From Hylemonella gracilis ATCC 19624 (GTDB lineage Bacteria > Pseudomonadota > Gammaproteobacteria > Burkholderiales > Burkholderiaceae_C), in contig NZ_AEGR01000056.1 in assembly GCF_000211835.1 (NCBI RefSeq), positions 96,459 through 160,458 of the forward strand: 64,000 nt of DNA, read 5' to 3'. The notes beneath the pieces are model-generated. The model saw only the letters and a list, made by a program, of their open reading frames with translations, did no database searches and was not told the origin of the DNA. Of the stretch, positions 48,252-57,427 are shown piece after piece. Every line of letters begins with the position of its first letter. Position 1 is the stretch's first letter. A program made the translations under genes and the position numbers.

Positions 48252-49973
48252 TCAATGCCCGCGGGCTGGGCTGGGCAACAACTGCTTGAGCACGTGCTCC
48301 GTCATGCCGCGCGCGAGTTCGTGCTCGCCCAGGAACACGGTGCCCTGGGTGTCCTTCTGCAGCAGCTCCGCCTCTTCTTCGTTGTGGGTGCGCAGCACGA
48401 TGTGAATATCGGGGTTGAGCTGGCGCGCGATCTCGACCATCTGGCGCACGTTCACGGCGTCGGGGATGGCGATGACCAGCATGGCCGCGCGCGTCACGTG
48501 GGCCTGGATCAGCACCTCCGGCGTCTGGGCGTCGCCGCTGACCGCGGGCACGCCCTGCTTGCGCAAGCTGTCCACCAGCTCACGGTTTTCCTCGGCCACC
48601 ACGTAGGGAATGTGGTGCTCGCTCAGGCTGCGCGCGATGCGTCGGCCCACGCGCCCATAACCCACCAGCACCACTTGCTTGCTCAGCAGGCGCGGGTCGG
48701 TGCTCATGGGCAGCTCGGACAGCGGGTCATCACGCAACTCCAGGCGGCGCGCGAACTCGGAACGCGCCAGCAGCCAGCGCCGGATCGGATCGATCGCGGC
48801 GAACAGGGAAACGTTGAGCGCGATGGAGATCAGCGCGCCGGCCAGCACCAGGCTCTGCCCCTCGGGCGGCATCAGGCCCAAGGCCACGCCCATGCCGGCC
48901 AGGATGAAGGAGAACTCGCCGATTTGCGCGAGGCTCGCGCCCACGGTCAGCGCCGTGTTGAAGGGGTAGCGGAACAACAGCACGATGGTGATGGCCACCA
49001 ACGGCGTCCCCACCAGGATGACCAACACCACGGCCAAGAGCTTGAAGGGCTGCTGCCAAACCACCGAGGGGTCGAACAACATGCCCACGGACACGAAGAA
49101 CAGCACGGCGAAGGCGTCGCGCAGCGGCAGCGACTCATCGGCCGCACGGTGGCTGAACTCGGACTCGCGCATCATCATGCCGGCGAAGAAGGCCCCGAGC
49201 GCGAAGGACACGTCAAACAACTTCGAGGAGCCATAGGCCACGCCCACCGCGACGGCGACGACGCTGAGCGTGAACAACTCGCGTGAACCGGTGTGGGCCA
49301 CCCACCACAGCAGACGGGGCAAGACACGTCGGCCCACCACCAGCATCAGCGCGACAAAGGCCGCCACCTTGAGCAGGGTCAGGCCCACCGAGCTCCAGAG
49401 GTCATGGGTCGGTGCCACCACGTCCGCCCCGGTCCCCGGCGTGGCGCTCAGCACCCCAGCCAAGGGCGGCAACAGCACCAGCACCAGCACCATGACCAGA
49501 TCCTGGACGATCAACCAGCCGACGGCAATTTGGCCGTTGACGGACTTCAGCAGATTCTTGGCTTCGAGCGCGCGCAGCAGCACCACGGTACTGGCGACCG
49601 ACAGGCACAGGCCGAACACCAGCGAACCGCCCAGCCCCCAGCCCCAGAACCAGGACACGCCCATGCCCAGCAGCACGGCCGCGACGATTTGCACCAGCGC
49701 CCCCGGGACCGCGATGCGCCGCACCGCCATCAGGTCCTCCAGGGAAAAGTGCAGCCCCACGCCGAACATCAGCAGCATCACGCCGATCTCGGCCAGCTGA
49801 CTGGCCAGTCCCACGTCGGCCACGAAGCCCGGCGAATGGGGTCCGACCACGATGCCCGCGACCAGATAACCCACCAGCGGCGGCATGTGCAGCTTGGTGG
49901 CCAGCAGGCCCAGCACCATGGCAATGCCGAAACCGAAGGCGACAGTGGCGATCAAACTGAGGTCGTGGGGCAT
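48252..49973 (-). CDS. Monovalent cation:proton antiporter, YbaL/Kef type
   Basis: A 573-aa inner-membrane protein: about 12 helices of the CPA2 family (LHMPPLVGYLVAGIVVGP, SVASTVVLLRALEAKN) followed by a TrkA-N nucleotide-binding domain (VVLVGYGRVGRRIARSL) and ending with a short TrkA-C-like part. YbaL and KefB/C are the closest types; no ancillary kef gene is adjacent. ATG at 49973 gives MPHDLSLIATV; earlier in-frame codons look unlikely. Confidence 0.88.
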   Translation of the reverse strand: MPHDLSLIATVAFGFGIAMVLGLLATKLHMPPLVGYLVAGIVVGPHSPGFVADVGLASQLAEIGVMLLMFGVGLHFSLEDLMAVRRIAVPGALVQIVAAVLLGMGVSWFWGWGLGGSLVFGLCLSVASTVVLLRALEAKNLLKSVNGQIAVGWLIVQDLVMVLVLVLLPPLAGVLSATPGTGADVVAPTHDLWSSVGLTLLKVAAFVALMLVVGRRVLPRLLWWVAHTGSRELFTLSVVAVAVGVAYGSSKLFDVSFALGAFFAGMMMRESEFSHRAADESLPLRDAFAVLFFVSVGMLFDPSVVWQQPFKLLAVVLVILVGTPLVAITIVLLFRYPFNTALTVGASLAQIGEFSFILAGMGVALGLMPPEGQSLVLAGALISIALNVSLFAAIDPIRRWLLARSEFARRLELRDDPLSELPMSTDPRLLSKQVVLVGYGRVGRRIARSLSEHHIPYVVAEENRELVDSLRKQGVPAVSGDAQTPEVLIQAHVTRAAMLVIAIPDAVNVRQMVEIARQLNPDIHIVLRTHNEEEAELLQKDTQGTVFLGEHELARGMTEHVLKQLLPSPARGH

Positions 49974-50132
49974 GCGCAAGCTCTCAAAAAAGGAGCACAT
50001 CCTGGAAAGGTGTCGGAGGTTTGACGATAACCGACTTTCCCCGCCCGCCCAGCTCAGCCCCAGCGGATCAACTCCGCAAGCGCCCCACTAAGACCTGGCC
50101 GCGGGTGCATCCGCACCGGTGCCGTGATCTGG

Positions 50133-50245
50133 GGTCGAGCTAAGGTCGAACTGTGGTCGAACTGTGGGCAATCCAAGGAAGATCTGCGGGCAACTTCACC
50201 CATGATCTACCGGCGATCCATCAGCGATCCATCGGTGATCGATCA
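50133..50245. repeat. Two blocks of three 11-bp repeats upstream of the antiporter gene
   Basis: Block one: GGTCGAGCTAA, GGTCGAACTGT, GGTCGAACTGT (50133-50165). Block two: GCGATCCATCA, GCGATCCATCG, GTGATCGATCA (50213-50245). The 11-bp period is close to one DNA turn. The gap (49974-50253) lies between the end of mnhG and the start of the YbaL-type gene, and has no gene. Confidence 0.65.
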
Positions 50246-50253
50246 ACGGCCAT

Positions 50254-50616
50254 CTAGTGACCGGTACCTGGGTGCTCCACGTCGTGGGAGAGACCCAAGG
50301 GCGGGGGCAAGGCGTCTCCGGCGCGCCTGCGCCGGAACAGGGCTGCGCGCGCCAGCACGATGGTGGTCACCGGTGCGGTGATCGACAAGACGATGATGAT
50401 CAACCAGACGTGCAAGGACAAGGCACCCGCGTGCGCCGAGAAATGGACGATGGACGCCAGGGCCACGATCCAGGCGGCCAGCGTGGAAGCCAGCGCGGGC
50501 GCGTGCATGCGGGTGAAGAAATCCGGCAGACGCCACAAGCCCAGCCCTGCAGCCAGCACCACCACGCCGCTGAGCAGCAGCAAGGCCGCCACCACGTAGT
50601 CGCTCCAGGGCGTCAT
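50254..50616 (-). CDS. mnhG: Mrp-type Na+/H+ antiporter subunit G
   Basis: A 120-aa inner-membrane protein with three helices (VVAALLLLSGVVVLAAG, LASTLAAWIVALASIV, LIIIVLSITAPVTTIV) and the GLWRLPDFFTRMHA signature of MnhG/MrpG. The ATG at 50616 overlaps the mnhF stop as ATGA. It is the last gene of the operon. Confidence 0.9.
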   Translation of the reverse strand: MTPWSDYVVAALLLLSGVVVLAAGLGLWRLPDFFTRMHAPALASTLAAWIVALASIVHFSAHAGALSLHVWLIIIVLSITAPVTTIVLARAALFRRRRAGDALPPPLGLSHDVEHPGTGH

Positions 50617-50909
50617 TCGATCACCTCCCCGCGCAGCAGGAATTTGGCCAGCGCGAGCGACCCCACGAAGCCGAACAGCACCATCAGGAAGGCGCCCTCG
50701 AAGTACATGCTGCTGTCGTAACGGATGGCCAGCACGAGCATGACCAACATGCCCACCACGTAGATGAAGTCCAGCGCCAGCACGCGGTCCTGGGCGCTCG
50801 GCCCGCGCAACAGGCGCAGCAAGCCCAGGCCCATGGCCAGCACGTACAGAACCAAGGTGGCGGCGATGGCGTAGGTGAGCAGCGGACTCATGGCACTGAT
50901 GTTGCTCAT
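50613..50909 (-). CDS. mnhF: Mrp-type Na+/H+ antiporter subunit F
   Basis: A 98-aa inner-membrane protein with three helices and the GPSAQDRVLALDFI signature of MnhF/MrpF. ATGA overlaps join it to mnhE upstream and mnhG downstream. It is needed for the integrity of the antiporter complex in known systems. Confidence 0.9.
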   Translation of the reverse strand: MSNISAMSPLLTYAIAATLVLYVLAMGLGLLRLLRGPSAQDRVLALDFIYVVGMLVMLVLAIRYDSSMYFEGAFLMVLFGFVGSLALAKFLLRGEVIE

Positions 50910-51397
50910 GGCAGGATCTCCAGCAGGGGCCGCTCGTAGCGGGTCTTGTAGTGGTCGATGAAGGCCGCATCGTCGCCAGCAAGGTCAAACACATGCAGCA
51001 GCAGGCGGCTGCGGTCCGGGGACAGCTCGCACCACACCGTGCCAGGAATGACGGCCGTGATCATCGCGAGCGCGGCCAGGGCATGGTCGTTGCGCAGGTC
51101 CAGGGGCACGACGACGAAACGGCTGACCGGGCGCGCACGGCGCGAGCGCAGCACCCCCCGCGCGACCCCGAGCCCCGACAGCAACACGTCGCCGCCGACG
51201 CGCAGCACCAGACGGGCCAAGAGCAGGGGGCGGCGCACCGCAGGCCCAGGCGGGCGCAAGGGCGCGGCCAGCACCGGCAACACCCAGGCCAGCAGCACGC
51301 CCAGCAGCACGGTGCCGGGGCTCACGCTGCGGTTGAGCATCAACCACAGGGCCAGCAAGCCAGCCGACAGCAAGGGCGCGGGCAGCCAGCGCTTCAT
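50906..51397 (-). CDS. mnhE: Mrp-type Na+/H+ antiporter subunit E
   Basis: A 163-aa inner-membrane protein: two hydrophobic segments (PLLSAGLLALWLMLN, VLLGVLLAWVLPVLAAPL) and a C-terminal cytoplasmic part with ITAVIPGTVWCELSPD, the MnhE/MrpE signature. ATGA overlap with mnhD. Confidence 0.9.
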   Translation of the reverse strand: MKRWLPAPLLSAGLLALWLMLNRSVSPGTVLLGVLLAWVLPVLAAPLRPPGPAVRRPLLLARLVLRVGGDVLLSGLGVARGVLRSRRARPVSRFVVVPLDLRNDHALAALAMITAVIPGTVWCELSPDRSRLLLHVFDLAGDDAAFIDHYKTRYERPLLEILP

Positions 51398-53079
51398 GGC
51401 GCGGACTCCTGGGCCGAGATGCCGGCCATGGGCGGCACCGGGCGCGCCGACATCACGGCCGTGATGTACTGGGCCGGTGCGTGCAGGCTGGCCGCGGTCT
51501 TGCCCATGTAGTCCAGGATCGGCGCGCCCTGCAGCACCAAGCCCAGGCCGCCGGCCAGCAGCAGGCCAATCGGCAGGGTTTCCGCCACGCGCAGGCGTGG
51601 CGCGGGCCGCGCCTCGGCGGTCCAGAAATGACGCATGCCGATGCGCAGCAAGGCCGTGGCCGCCATCAGGCCCGACAGCAGCAGCAAGGCGAACAGCATC
51701 CAGGCGGCGGGACGCTGCAGGTCCAGCAAGGCCGTGAGCATGGCCAGCTTGGCCACGAAGCCCGACAGCGGGGGCAGACCGCTGACCACCAGGGTGCAGA
51801 CGGCGAAGGTCAGGCCCAGGAAGGCCAAGGCCGCGGGAATCGCGCGGCCGATCAGCACCTCCTCGTCGTCATCGAGGTTGACGCCGGGCAGGGGCTCCGA
51901 CTGGATGAACGCCGGCAAGGTGTCCTGGCCATCGTCGATCTCGTCCGGGCCGAGTTCAACCTGGCGCGCGCGCTCCAGCAACTCCACCAGCAGAAAGAGC
52001 GCGGCCGCGGCCAGCGTCGAACTGGCGAGGTAGAACAGCGCGCCCGCGGCCAGCGCGGGCGCGCCGAAGCCGAAGGCCGCCACCAAGGTGCCCGAGGACG
52101 TGATCACGCTGTAGGCCGCGAAGCGTCCCAGCTGCTGGGAGGCCAGCATGCCCACCGCGCCAAAGGCCAGCGTGGCCAAGCCCCCCCAGACCAGGGCCCA
52201 GCTGCCGAAGGGTTCAGCGACGGACACCCCTGCGCCCACGTCGACCGGAAAACACAAGGTCCACAGGCGCAACACCGCGTACACGCCCACCTTGGTCAGG
52301 AGGGCGAACAGCGCGGCCACCGGCGCGCTGGCCGCGCCGTAGGCTCCAGGCAGCCAGAAATTCAAGGGCCAGAGCGCGGCCTTGGCGAGAAAGGCCACGG
52401 CCAGGATGGCCGCGCCCGCGTGCAGCAGGCCCCGGTCCACCTCGGCCACCATCGGGAGCTTGGCCGCGATGTCGGCCATGTTGAGCGTGCCCGTCACGCC
52501 GTAGAGCACGGCCACGCCGATCAGGAACAACAGGGAAGCCACCAGGTTGACCGCGATGTAGTGCAGGCCCACGCGCACGCGTTGCGCCCCGCCGCCGTGC
52601 AGCAGCAGACCATAGCTGGCCGCGAGCAGCACCTCGAAGAACACAAAGAGGTTGAACAGGTCGGCCGTCAGGAAGGCGCCATACAGTCCCATGAGCTGGA
52701 GCTGGAACAGCACATGGAAGTACACGCCTGCCTGGTGCCAGCGCGCCAAGGCGTACAGCAGCGAGGCCAAACCGATGCACGCCGTGAGCACCAGCAGCAA
52801 CGCCGACAAGCGGTCCAGCACCAGGACGATGCCGAAGGGCACGGGCCAGTTGCCGGGCAGGTAGACACCGAAAGCCAGGGTCAGGTCCCGCGCGTGCACC
52901 GCCTGCATCAGGTACACCGCCAGCAGCAAGCCCGCCAGGGTCGAAGCCAGGTTGACCACGGCCTTGAACCGGCGGCGGCCTTCGCCCAGCAAGAGCATGA
53001 GCGCGGCCGTGGCCAGCGGCAGCAGCACCGGCGCGACGATGAGGTGCGAGCCCGCGAGCGGATTCAGAGCGTCCGTCAT
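51394..53079 (-). CDS. mnhD: Mrp-type Na+/H+ antiporter subunit D
   Basis: A 561-aa protein related to complex I subunits NuoL/M/N, with about 14 helices and the family core FNLFVFFEVLLAASYGLLLHG with a later AKAALWPLNFWLPGAYG, carrying conserved lysine and glutamate of the proton path. ATGA overlap with mnhC. A ~40-residue hydrophilic loop (RQVELGPDEIDDGQDTLPAF region) interrupts the later helices, as usual in this family. Confidence 0.93.
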   Translation of the reverse strand: MTDALNPLAGSHLIVAPVLLPLATAALMLLLGEGRRRFKAVVNLASTLAGLLLAVYLMQAVHARDLTLAFGVYLPGNWPVPFGIVLVLDRLSALLLVLTACIGLASLLYALARWHQAGVYFHVLFQLQLMGLYGAFLTADLFNLFVFFEVLLAASYGLLLHGGGAQRVRVGLHYIAVNLVASLLFLIGVAVLYGVTGTLNMADIAAKLPMVAEVDRGLLHAGAAILAVAFLAKAALWPLNFWLPGAYGAASAPVAALFALLTKVGVYAVLRLWTLCFPVDVGAGVSVAEPFGSWALVWGGLATLAFGAVGMLASQQLGRFAAYSVITSSGTLVAAFGFGAPALAAGALFYLASSTLAAAALFLLVELLERARQVELGPDEIDDGQDTLPAFIQSEPLPGVNLDDDEEVLIGRAIPAALAFLGLTFAVCTLVVSGLPPLSGFVAKLAMLTALLDLQRPAAWMLFALLLLSGLMAATALLRIGMRHFWTAEARPAPRLRVAETLPIGLLLAGGLGLVLQGAPILDYMGKTAASLHAPAQYITAVMSARPVPPMAGISAQESAP

Positions 53080-53420
53080 GGCTGCTCCTCCCGACCGTCC
53101 ACATGGTCACCGCCGGACAAACCGCGCAACGCCAGCAGCACAACGAGGAAAAGCGCCGTGGTCGCGAAACCGATCACGATGGCGGTCAGCACCAGGGACT
53201 GCGGCAGCGGATCGGTGTAGCTGTCCAGCGTGGGGGCCAGGCCCGGCAGCACGATGGGTTCCTTGTCGATGGCCAGGCTGCCCACGCTGAAGATGAACAG
53301 ATTGATGGCATACGACAGCAAGGACAAGCCGATCAACACCTGAAAGGTCCGCGGACGCAGCAGCAGCCAGACACCCGAGCCCGCCAGGATGCCGATGGCG
53401 ATGGAGATCACGACTTCCAT
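53076..53420 (-). CDS. mnhC: Mrp-type Na+/H+ antiporter subunit C
   Basis: A 114-aa NuoK-like inner-membrane protein with three helices (ISIAIGILAGSGVWLLL, LIGLSLLSYAINLFIF, LVLTAIVIGFATTALFLVVL). The start ATG at 53420 lies one base after the mnhA stop (TGA-C-ATG). ATGA overlap with mnhD. Confidence 0.92.
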   Translation of the reverse strand: MEVVISIAIGILAGSGVWLLLRPRTFQVLIGLSLLSYAINLFIFSVGSLAIDKEPIVLPGLAPTLDSYTDPLPQSLVLTAIVIGFATTALFLVVLLALRGLSGGDHVDGREEQP

Positions 53421-53421
53421 G

Positions 53422-56400
53422 TCAGCGGCCCTCCTCTTGAGAAGCGGCGCCTCGCGCGGGCCCACTCAGAGGGTCTTGATACCAGGGCTCCCGTGGAACT
53501 GGCTGTGCCAGGCCACCGGGAGCGCCGCCCTCGCGCGGGGAGGCGCGCAGCGCCTCGGGGGGTGTTTCAATCTGCCGGTGCGCGCGCAGCGATTGGTGCG
53601 CGAGGGCAATCAGCAACAGCAAAGTCGCGCCCACCACCACGGCGAACACCCCCAAGTCAAAGAGAGCCGCCGACGGCACGTGGATCTCACCCAACCAGGG
53701 CAGCGTGAGGTGGGCAGTGTGCGTGGTCAGGAAGGGATGGCCGAACACCATGGACCCCAGGCCCGTGCACAGGGCGACCAGCAGGCCGAAGGCGATCCAG
53801 CGCGGCGGTTGCAAGCGCATCTGGTTCTCCACCCAGCGCGTACCCGCCACCATGTACTGGGCCAAGAAGGCGATGGCGACCACCAGGCCCGCCACGAAGC
53901 CGCCACCGGGCTCGTTGTGCCCGCGCATGAAAAGGTAGAAGGCGAACAACCACGCGACCGGCAGCAGCAAGCGCACCAGCACCGCGGGCACCCCCATGTA
54001 ATCGGGCACGCCATCGCCGCGCGAGGACTCGCGCAGATCGGCGCCGATGTCGCCCACGCGCTGCTGCGTCGGCACGTCAATGGCCTCTTGCGGCGGGCGG
54101 AAACGCCGCAACAGCGCATAGACCGTGAGCCCCACGATGCCCAGCACCGTGATCTCACCGAGGGTATCGAAGGCGCGGAAGTCCACCAGCATCACATTGA
54201 CCACATTGCTGCCCCCTCCGCCGGGCAAGGCTTGCTCGATGAAGAAGGGTGAAATCGAGAGCACGGTGTGGCGCGTCAGCAAGGCGTAGGAGAAGGCCGC
54301 CAACCCCAGGCCCACCAGCAGCGCGATCACCAGGTCACGGCGGCGGCGCCAGAACACGCGCCGTTCGATGCGCGGATCGTCTTGCTCCACCCGCTTGGGC
54401 ATCCAGCGCAAACCCAGCAGGAACAGCACGACAGTCACCACCTCCACGGCGAGCTGCGTGAGGGCGAGGTCCGGCGCGGAGAACCAGGCGAAGGTGATGC
54501 ACAGCGCCAGGCCGACGACGCCCAGCATGATGAGCGCGGCCAGCCGATGGAACTTGGCCTGCCAGGCCGCGCCCAGGGCACAGGCCCCGCCCACGATCCA
54601 GAGCAGCACGAAGGCGGGTGAGGCGGGCACACGGGCGCGGTCACCCCAGGTCAGCGGCACGATCAAGGCCGAGGCCGAGGCCACCACCAAGGTCACGACC
54701 AGGATGGCGGAAAGCTGCGGCTGCAAGCGGGACGAACCCGTCCAGCGGCGCAGCGCGGCCGCGCCCGCGCTCACGCCAGCGAGCAGACCCTCGAACACCC
54801 GCTGGCCGTCCAGGCGCAACAGCGCGGCGGTGCGCGCGGCGCGGCGCTTGAACGCCCGCCGAAAAAACAGGTAGACCACCAGCCCGCCCGCGCTGGCCAC
54901 CAGACTCATGAGCAGCGGCGTGTTGACGCCATGCCAGACCGCGAGGCTGTAGTCGGGCAGCACGCCGCCCACGACCGGGCGGGCCGCGGTCTCCAGCAGG
55001 CGGCCGATGGACCAATCGGGCAGCGTGCCCACAATGACGCAGGCCAACACCAGCAACTCCACCGGCACCCGCATCCAGTGCACGGGCTCGTGCGGCTGGC
55101 GCGGGCATTCGCCCGTCGCGGGACCGAAGAACACATCGTGCGCAAAGCGCAGCGAATACACCACGGCGAAGACCCCGGCCACCGTGGCCGCCAGCGGCAG
55201 GCCGTGTTTGAGCCAGGGCTGGCCGCTGACGAAGACGGTTTCCGAGAAGAACATTTCCTTGGACAGGAAACCATTGAGCAAAGGCACACCGGCCATGGCC
55301 GCGCAGGCCACGATGGCCAAGGTGCCCGTGATGGGCATGGCGCGGTAGATCCCGCCCAGGCGGCGCATGTCGCGCGTGCCGGTCTCGTGGTCGATGATGC
55401 CCACCGACATGAAGAGCGAGGCCTTGAAGGTCGCGTGGTTCATCATGTGGAAGACCGCCGCCACCGCCGCCATCTCGCTGTTGAGGCCCAGCAGCAGGGT
55501 GATCAGCCCGAGGTGGCTGAGAGTGGAGTAAGCGAGCAAGCCCTTGAGGTCGTTCTGGAACATGGCGACATAGGCGCCCAGCAGCAAGGTGGTCAGGCCC
55601 GCGCCACCCACGATCCAGAACCAGGTGTCGGTGCCCGCGAGCACCGGCCACAAGCGGGCCATCAGGAAGACACCGGCCTTCACCATCGTGGCCGAATGCA
55701 GGTAGGCCGAGACCGGCGTGGGCGCGGCCATGGCGCGCGGCAACCAGAAATGGAAAGGAAACTGGGCGCTCTTGGTCAGCGCGCCCAGCAGCACCAGCAC
55801 CAGGGCCAAGGGGTACAGCGGGTGCGCGCGCACCTGCGCGCCCGCGGCCAGCACGGTGTCCAGTTCGTAGCTGCCCACGATGTGGCCCAGCACCAGCACA
55901 CCGCCCAGCAGGGCCAGCCCCCCCGTGGCCGTGACCGTGAAGGCCATGCGCGCGCCGCGCCGCGCGTCCTTGCGGTGGTACCAGTAGCCGATCAGCAGGA
56001 AGGAAAAGACGCTGGTCAGCTCCCAGAACACGACGAGCTGGATCAGGTTGCCCGCCACCACCACGCCCAGCATGGCGCCCATGAAGCCCAGCAGCAGCGA
56101 GTAAAAACGCGCCGCCGGGTCCTCGGGCGCCAGGTAATACCGCGCATAGACGATGACCAACAAGCCCATGGCACTCACCAGCATGGCGAACATCCAGGCA
56201 AAGCCGTCGAGCCGCACCACCAGGTCCACGCCCAGCCCTGGCAGCCAGGACCAACGCTCGGTCAGCACGACACCGGCGCTGACCTGCGGGTACAACAGGG
56301 CCAGGGGCACGGCCACCGCCAAGGCCACCGCCGCCGCCCACAGCGATTCGAGGTTGCGCGCGCTGGTCGGCAGCAGCGCGGCTACGACGCTGCCAACGAA

Positions 56401-56430
56401 TGGCAAGAGGAGGATCAGCAGCAGGGACAT
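53422..56430 (-). CDS. mnhA: Mrp-type Na+/H+ antiporter, fused subunits A and B, with repeat-derived tail
   Basis: A 1002-aa inner-membrane protein. Residues 1-770 are the NuoL-like A part (VFWELTSVFSFLLIGYWYHR, LPRAMAAPTPVSAYLHSATMV, HMMNHATFKASLFMSVG). The rest is the B part (FDTLGEITVLGIVGL, GHNEPGGGFVAGLVVA), so A and B are one protein, as in many proteobacteria. The last 40 residues (EGGAPGGLAQPVPREPW...) are coded by a REP-like repeat shared with 9425-9452 and are likely not part of the ancestral protein. It starts the antiporter operon, which exports sodium or other cations in exchange for protons. Confidence 0.92.
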   Translation of the reverse strand: MSLLLILLLPFVGSVVAALLPTSARNLESLWAAAVALAVAVPLALLYPQVSAGVVLTERWSWLPGLGVDLVVRLDGFAWMFAMLVSAMGLLVIVYARYYLAPEDPAARFYSLLLGFMGAMLGVVVAGNLIQLVVFWELTSVFSFLLIGYWYHRKDARRGARMAFTVTATGGLALLGGVLVLGHIVGSYELDTVLAAGAQVRAHPLYPLALVLVLLGALTKSAQFPFHFWLPRAMAAPTPVSAYLHSATMVKAGVFLMARLWPVLAGTDTWFWIVGGAGLTTLLLGAYVAMFQNDLKGLLAYSTLSHLGLITLLLGLNSEMAAVAAVFHMMNHATFKASLFMSVGIIDHETGTRDMRRLGGIYRAMPITGTLAIVACAAMAGVPLLNGFLSKEMFFSETVFVSGQPWLKHGLPLAATVAGVFAVVYSLRFAHDVFFGPATGECPRQPHEPVHWMRVPVELLVLACVIVGTLPDWSIGRLLETAARPVVGGVLPDYSLAVWHGVNTPLLMSLVASAGGLVVYLFFRRAFKRRAARTAALLRLDGQRVFEGLLAGVSAGAAALRRWTGSSRLQPQLSAILVVTLVVASASALIVPLTWGDRARVPASPAFVLLWIVGGACALGAAWQAKFHRLAALIMLGVVGLALCITFAWFSAPDLALTQLAVEVVTVVLFLLGLRWMPKRVEQDDPRIERRVFWRRRRDLVIALLVGLGLAAFSYALLTRHTVLSISPFFIEQALPGGGGSNVVNVMLVDFRAFDTLGEITVLGIVGLTVYALLRRFRPPQEAIDVPTQQRVGDIGADLRESSRGDGVPDYMGVPAVLVRLLLPVAWLFAFYLFMRGHNEPGGGFVAGLVVAIAFLAQYMVAGTRWVENQMRLQPPRWIAFGLLVALCTGLGSMVFGHPFLTTHTAHLTLPWLGEIHVPSAALFDLGVFAVVVGATLLLLIALAHQSLRAHRQIETPPEALRASPREGGAPGGLAQPVPREPWYQDPLSGPARGAASQEEGR
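53484..53563 (-). repeat. REP-like element coding the C-terminal tail of mnhA
   Basis: Read on the minus strand this stretch closely follows the repeat at 9383-9465: CACCCCC start, a C-rich/G-rich arm pair, then a 28-base core (53491-53518) nearly identical to 9425-9452. Here it lies within the open frame. Confidence 0.75.
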
Positions 56431-56557
56431 GCCCCGAGTCTATGGCCTGAGCGCGCGAATTTTGCAAGCGCGGGAACATCCGAACATCTTCCGCGCGGAT
56501 GGCTGGGGTAAGCTTCGTTTTACCTCCATGTTCTGGGGCCTTTGCCGGCCAACCCCC

Positions 56558-57418
56558 ATGCCGATACTGCGCACCTTGATGGCCCTCGCGGCCGTGTTGT
56601 CCATGAGCCTGGCGCCCCTGCAAACGGCGGGCGCGCAGACCCGCGAGGCTGGTTACCGCTTCTCGCCGGTCAACCAGTACGACATCCCGCTAATGGCCGC
56701 CTACTGGAACCCCATCGTCCAGTACGTCTCGGACAAGAGCGGCGTCAAGCTCACGCTCAAGATCGCGCGCACCTCCGCCGACACCACGGCCTATGTGCTG
56801 ACCCAGGAAGTCGAGTTCGTCTTCAGCAACCATCTGTTCAGCCCGGAGCGTGAGCAACTGGGCTGGAAAGTCTTCGGCCGGCGCCAGGTCCCGCCCATCC
56901 TGGGACAGATCGTCGTGCCCGAGGATTCACCCATCACGCGGCTGGAACAACTCAAGGGACAGGAGGTGGCCTTCGCCGGACCGGAGGCCTTCGTGATCTA
57001 CAAGGTGCCCTACGCCCATCTGCTCAACAGCGGCATCGACATCAAGGTGGTGTTCGGGGGCAACCAGAACGGGGCGCTGGCCCAGCTCTTCGCGGGCAAG
57101 GTGCAGGCCGCCGGCGGCAACTCCCAGCTCATCGAGGGCTACGCCAAGCGCGAGGGCAAGAAGTTCCGCGTGCTCTGGAGCTCGGAGCCCTTCAACGACC
57201 TGGCGCTGATGGTGTCGGGCAAGGTGCCCGCGAAAGACGCGCAGGCCGTCGCCGACGCCTTCCTGGGCATGCACCAGGACCCGGTGGGGCGCGAGGTCCT
57301 GCGGCAGACCGCGCAGACGGTCGGACTGCCGGTGGACGCGTACTTCATCCCCGCGACCTCCGCCGACTACGCCGCTTACCGCCGCTTCTACCAGAGCGCG
57401 CCCCCGCAATTGCGCTGA
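56558..57418 (+). CDS. PhnD-like periplasmic binding protein
   Basis: A 286-aa product with a signal peptide (LMALAAVLSMSLAPLQTAGA, cleavage before QTREA). The body (GYRFSPVNQYDIPLMAAYWN, IARTSADTTAYVLTQEVEFV, QEVAFAGPEAFVIYKVPYAH) matches phosphate/phosphonate-type PhnD binding proteins. No ABC transporter genes adjoin it; instead a hybrid sensor kinase starts 10 bp later, so it may work as a sensory binding protein rather than for uptake. Start could also be 56528. Confidence 0.82.
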   Translation: MPILRTLMALAAVLSMSLAPLQTAGAQTREAGYRFSPVNQYDIPLMAAYWNPIVQYVSDKSGVKLTLKIARTSADTTAYVLTQEVEFVFSNHLFSPEREQLGWKVFGRRQVPPILGQIVVPEDSPITRLEQLKGQEVAFAGPEAFVIYKVPYAHLLNSGIDIKVVFGGNQNGALAQLFAGKVQAAGGNSQLIEGYAKREGKKFRVLWSSEPFNDLALMVSGKVPAKDAQAVADAFLGMHQDPVGREVLRQTAQTVGLPVDAYFIPATSADYAAYRRFYQSAPPQLR

Positions 57419-57427
57419 AGCCGCGCC

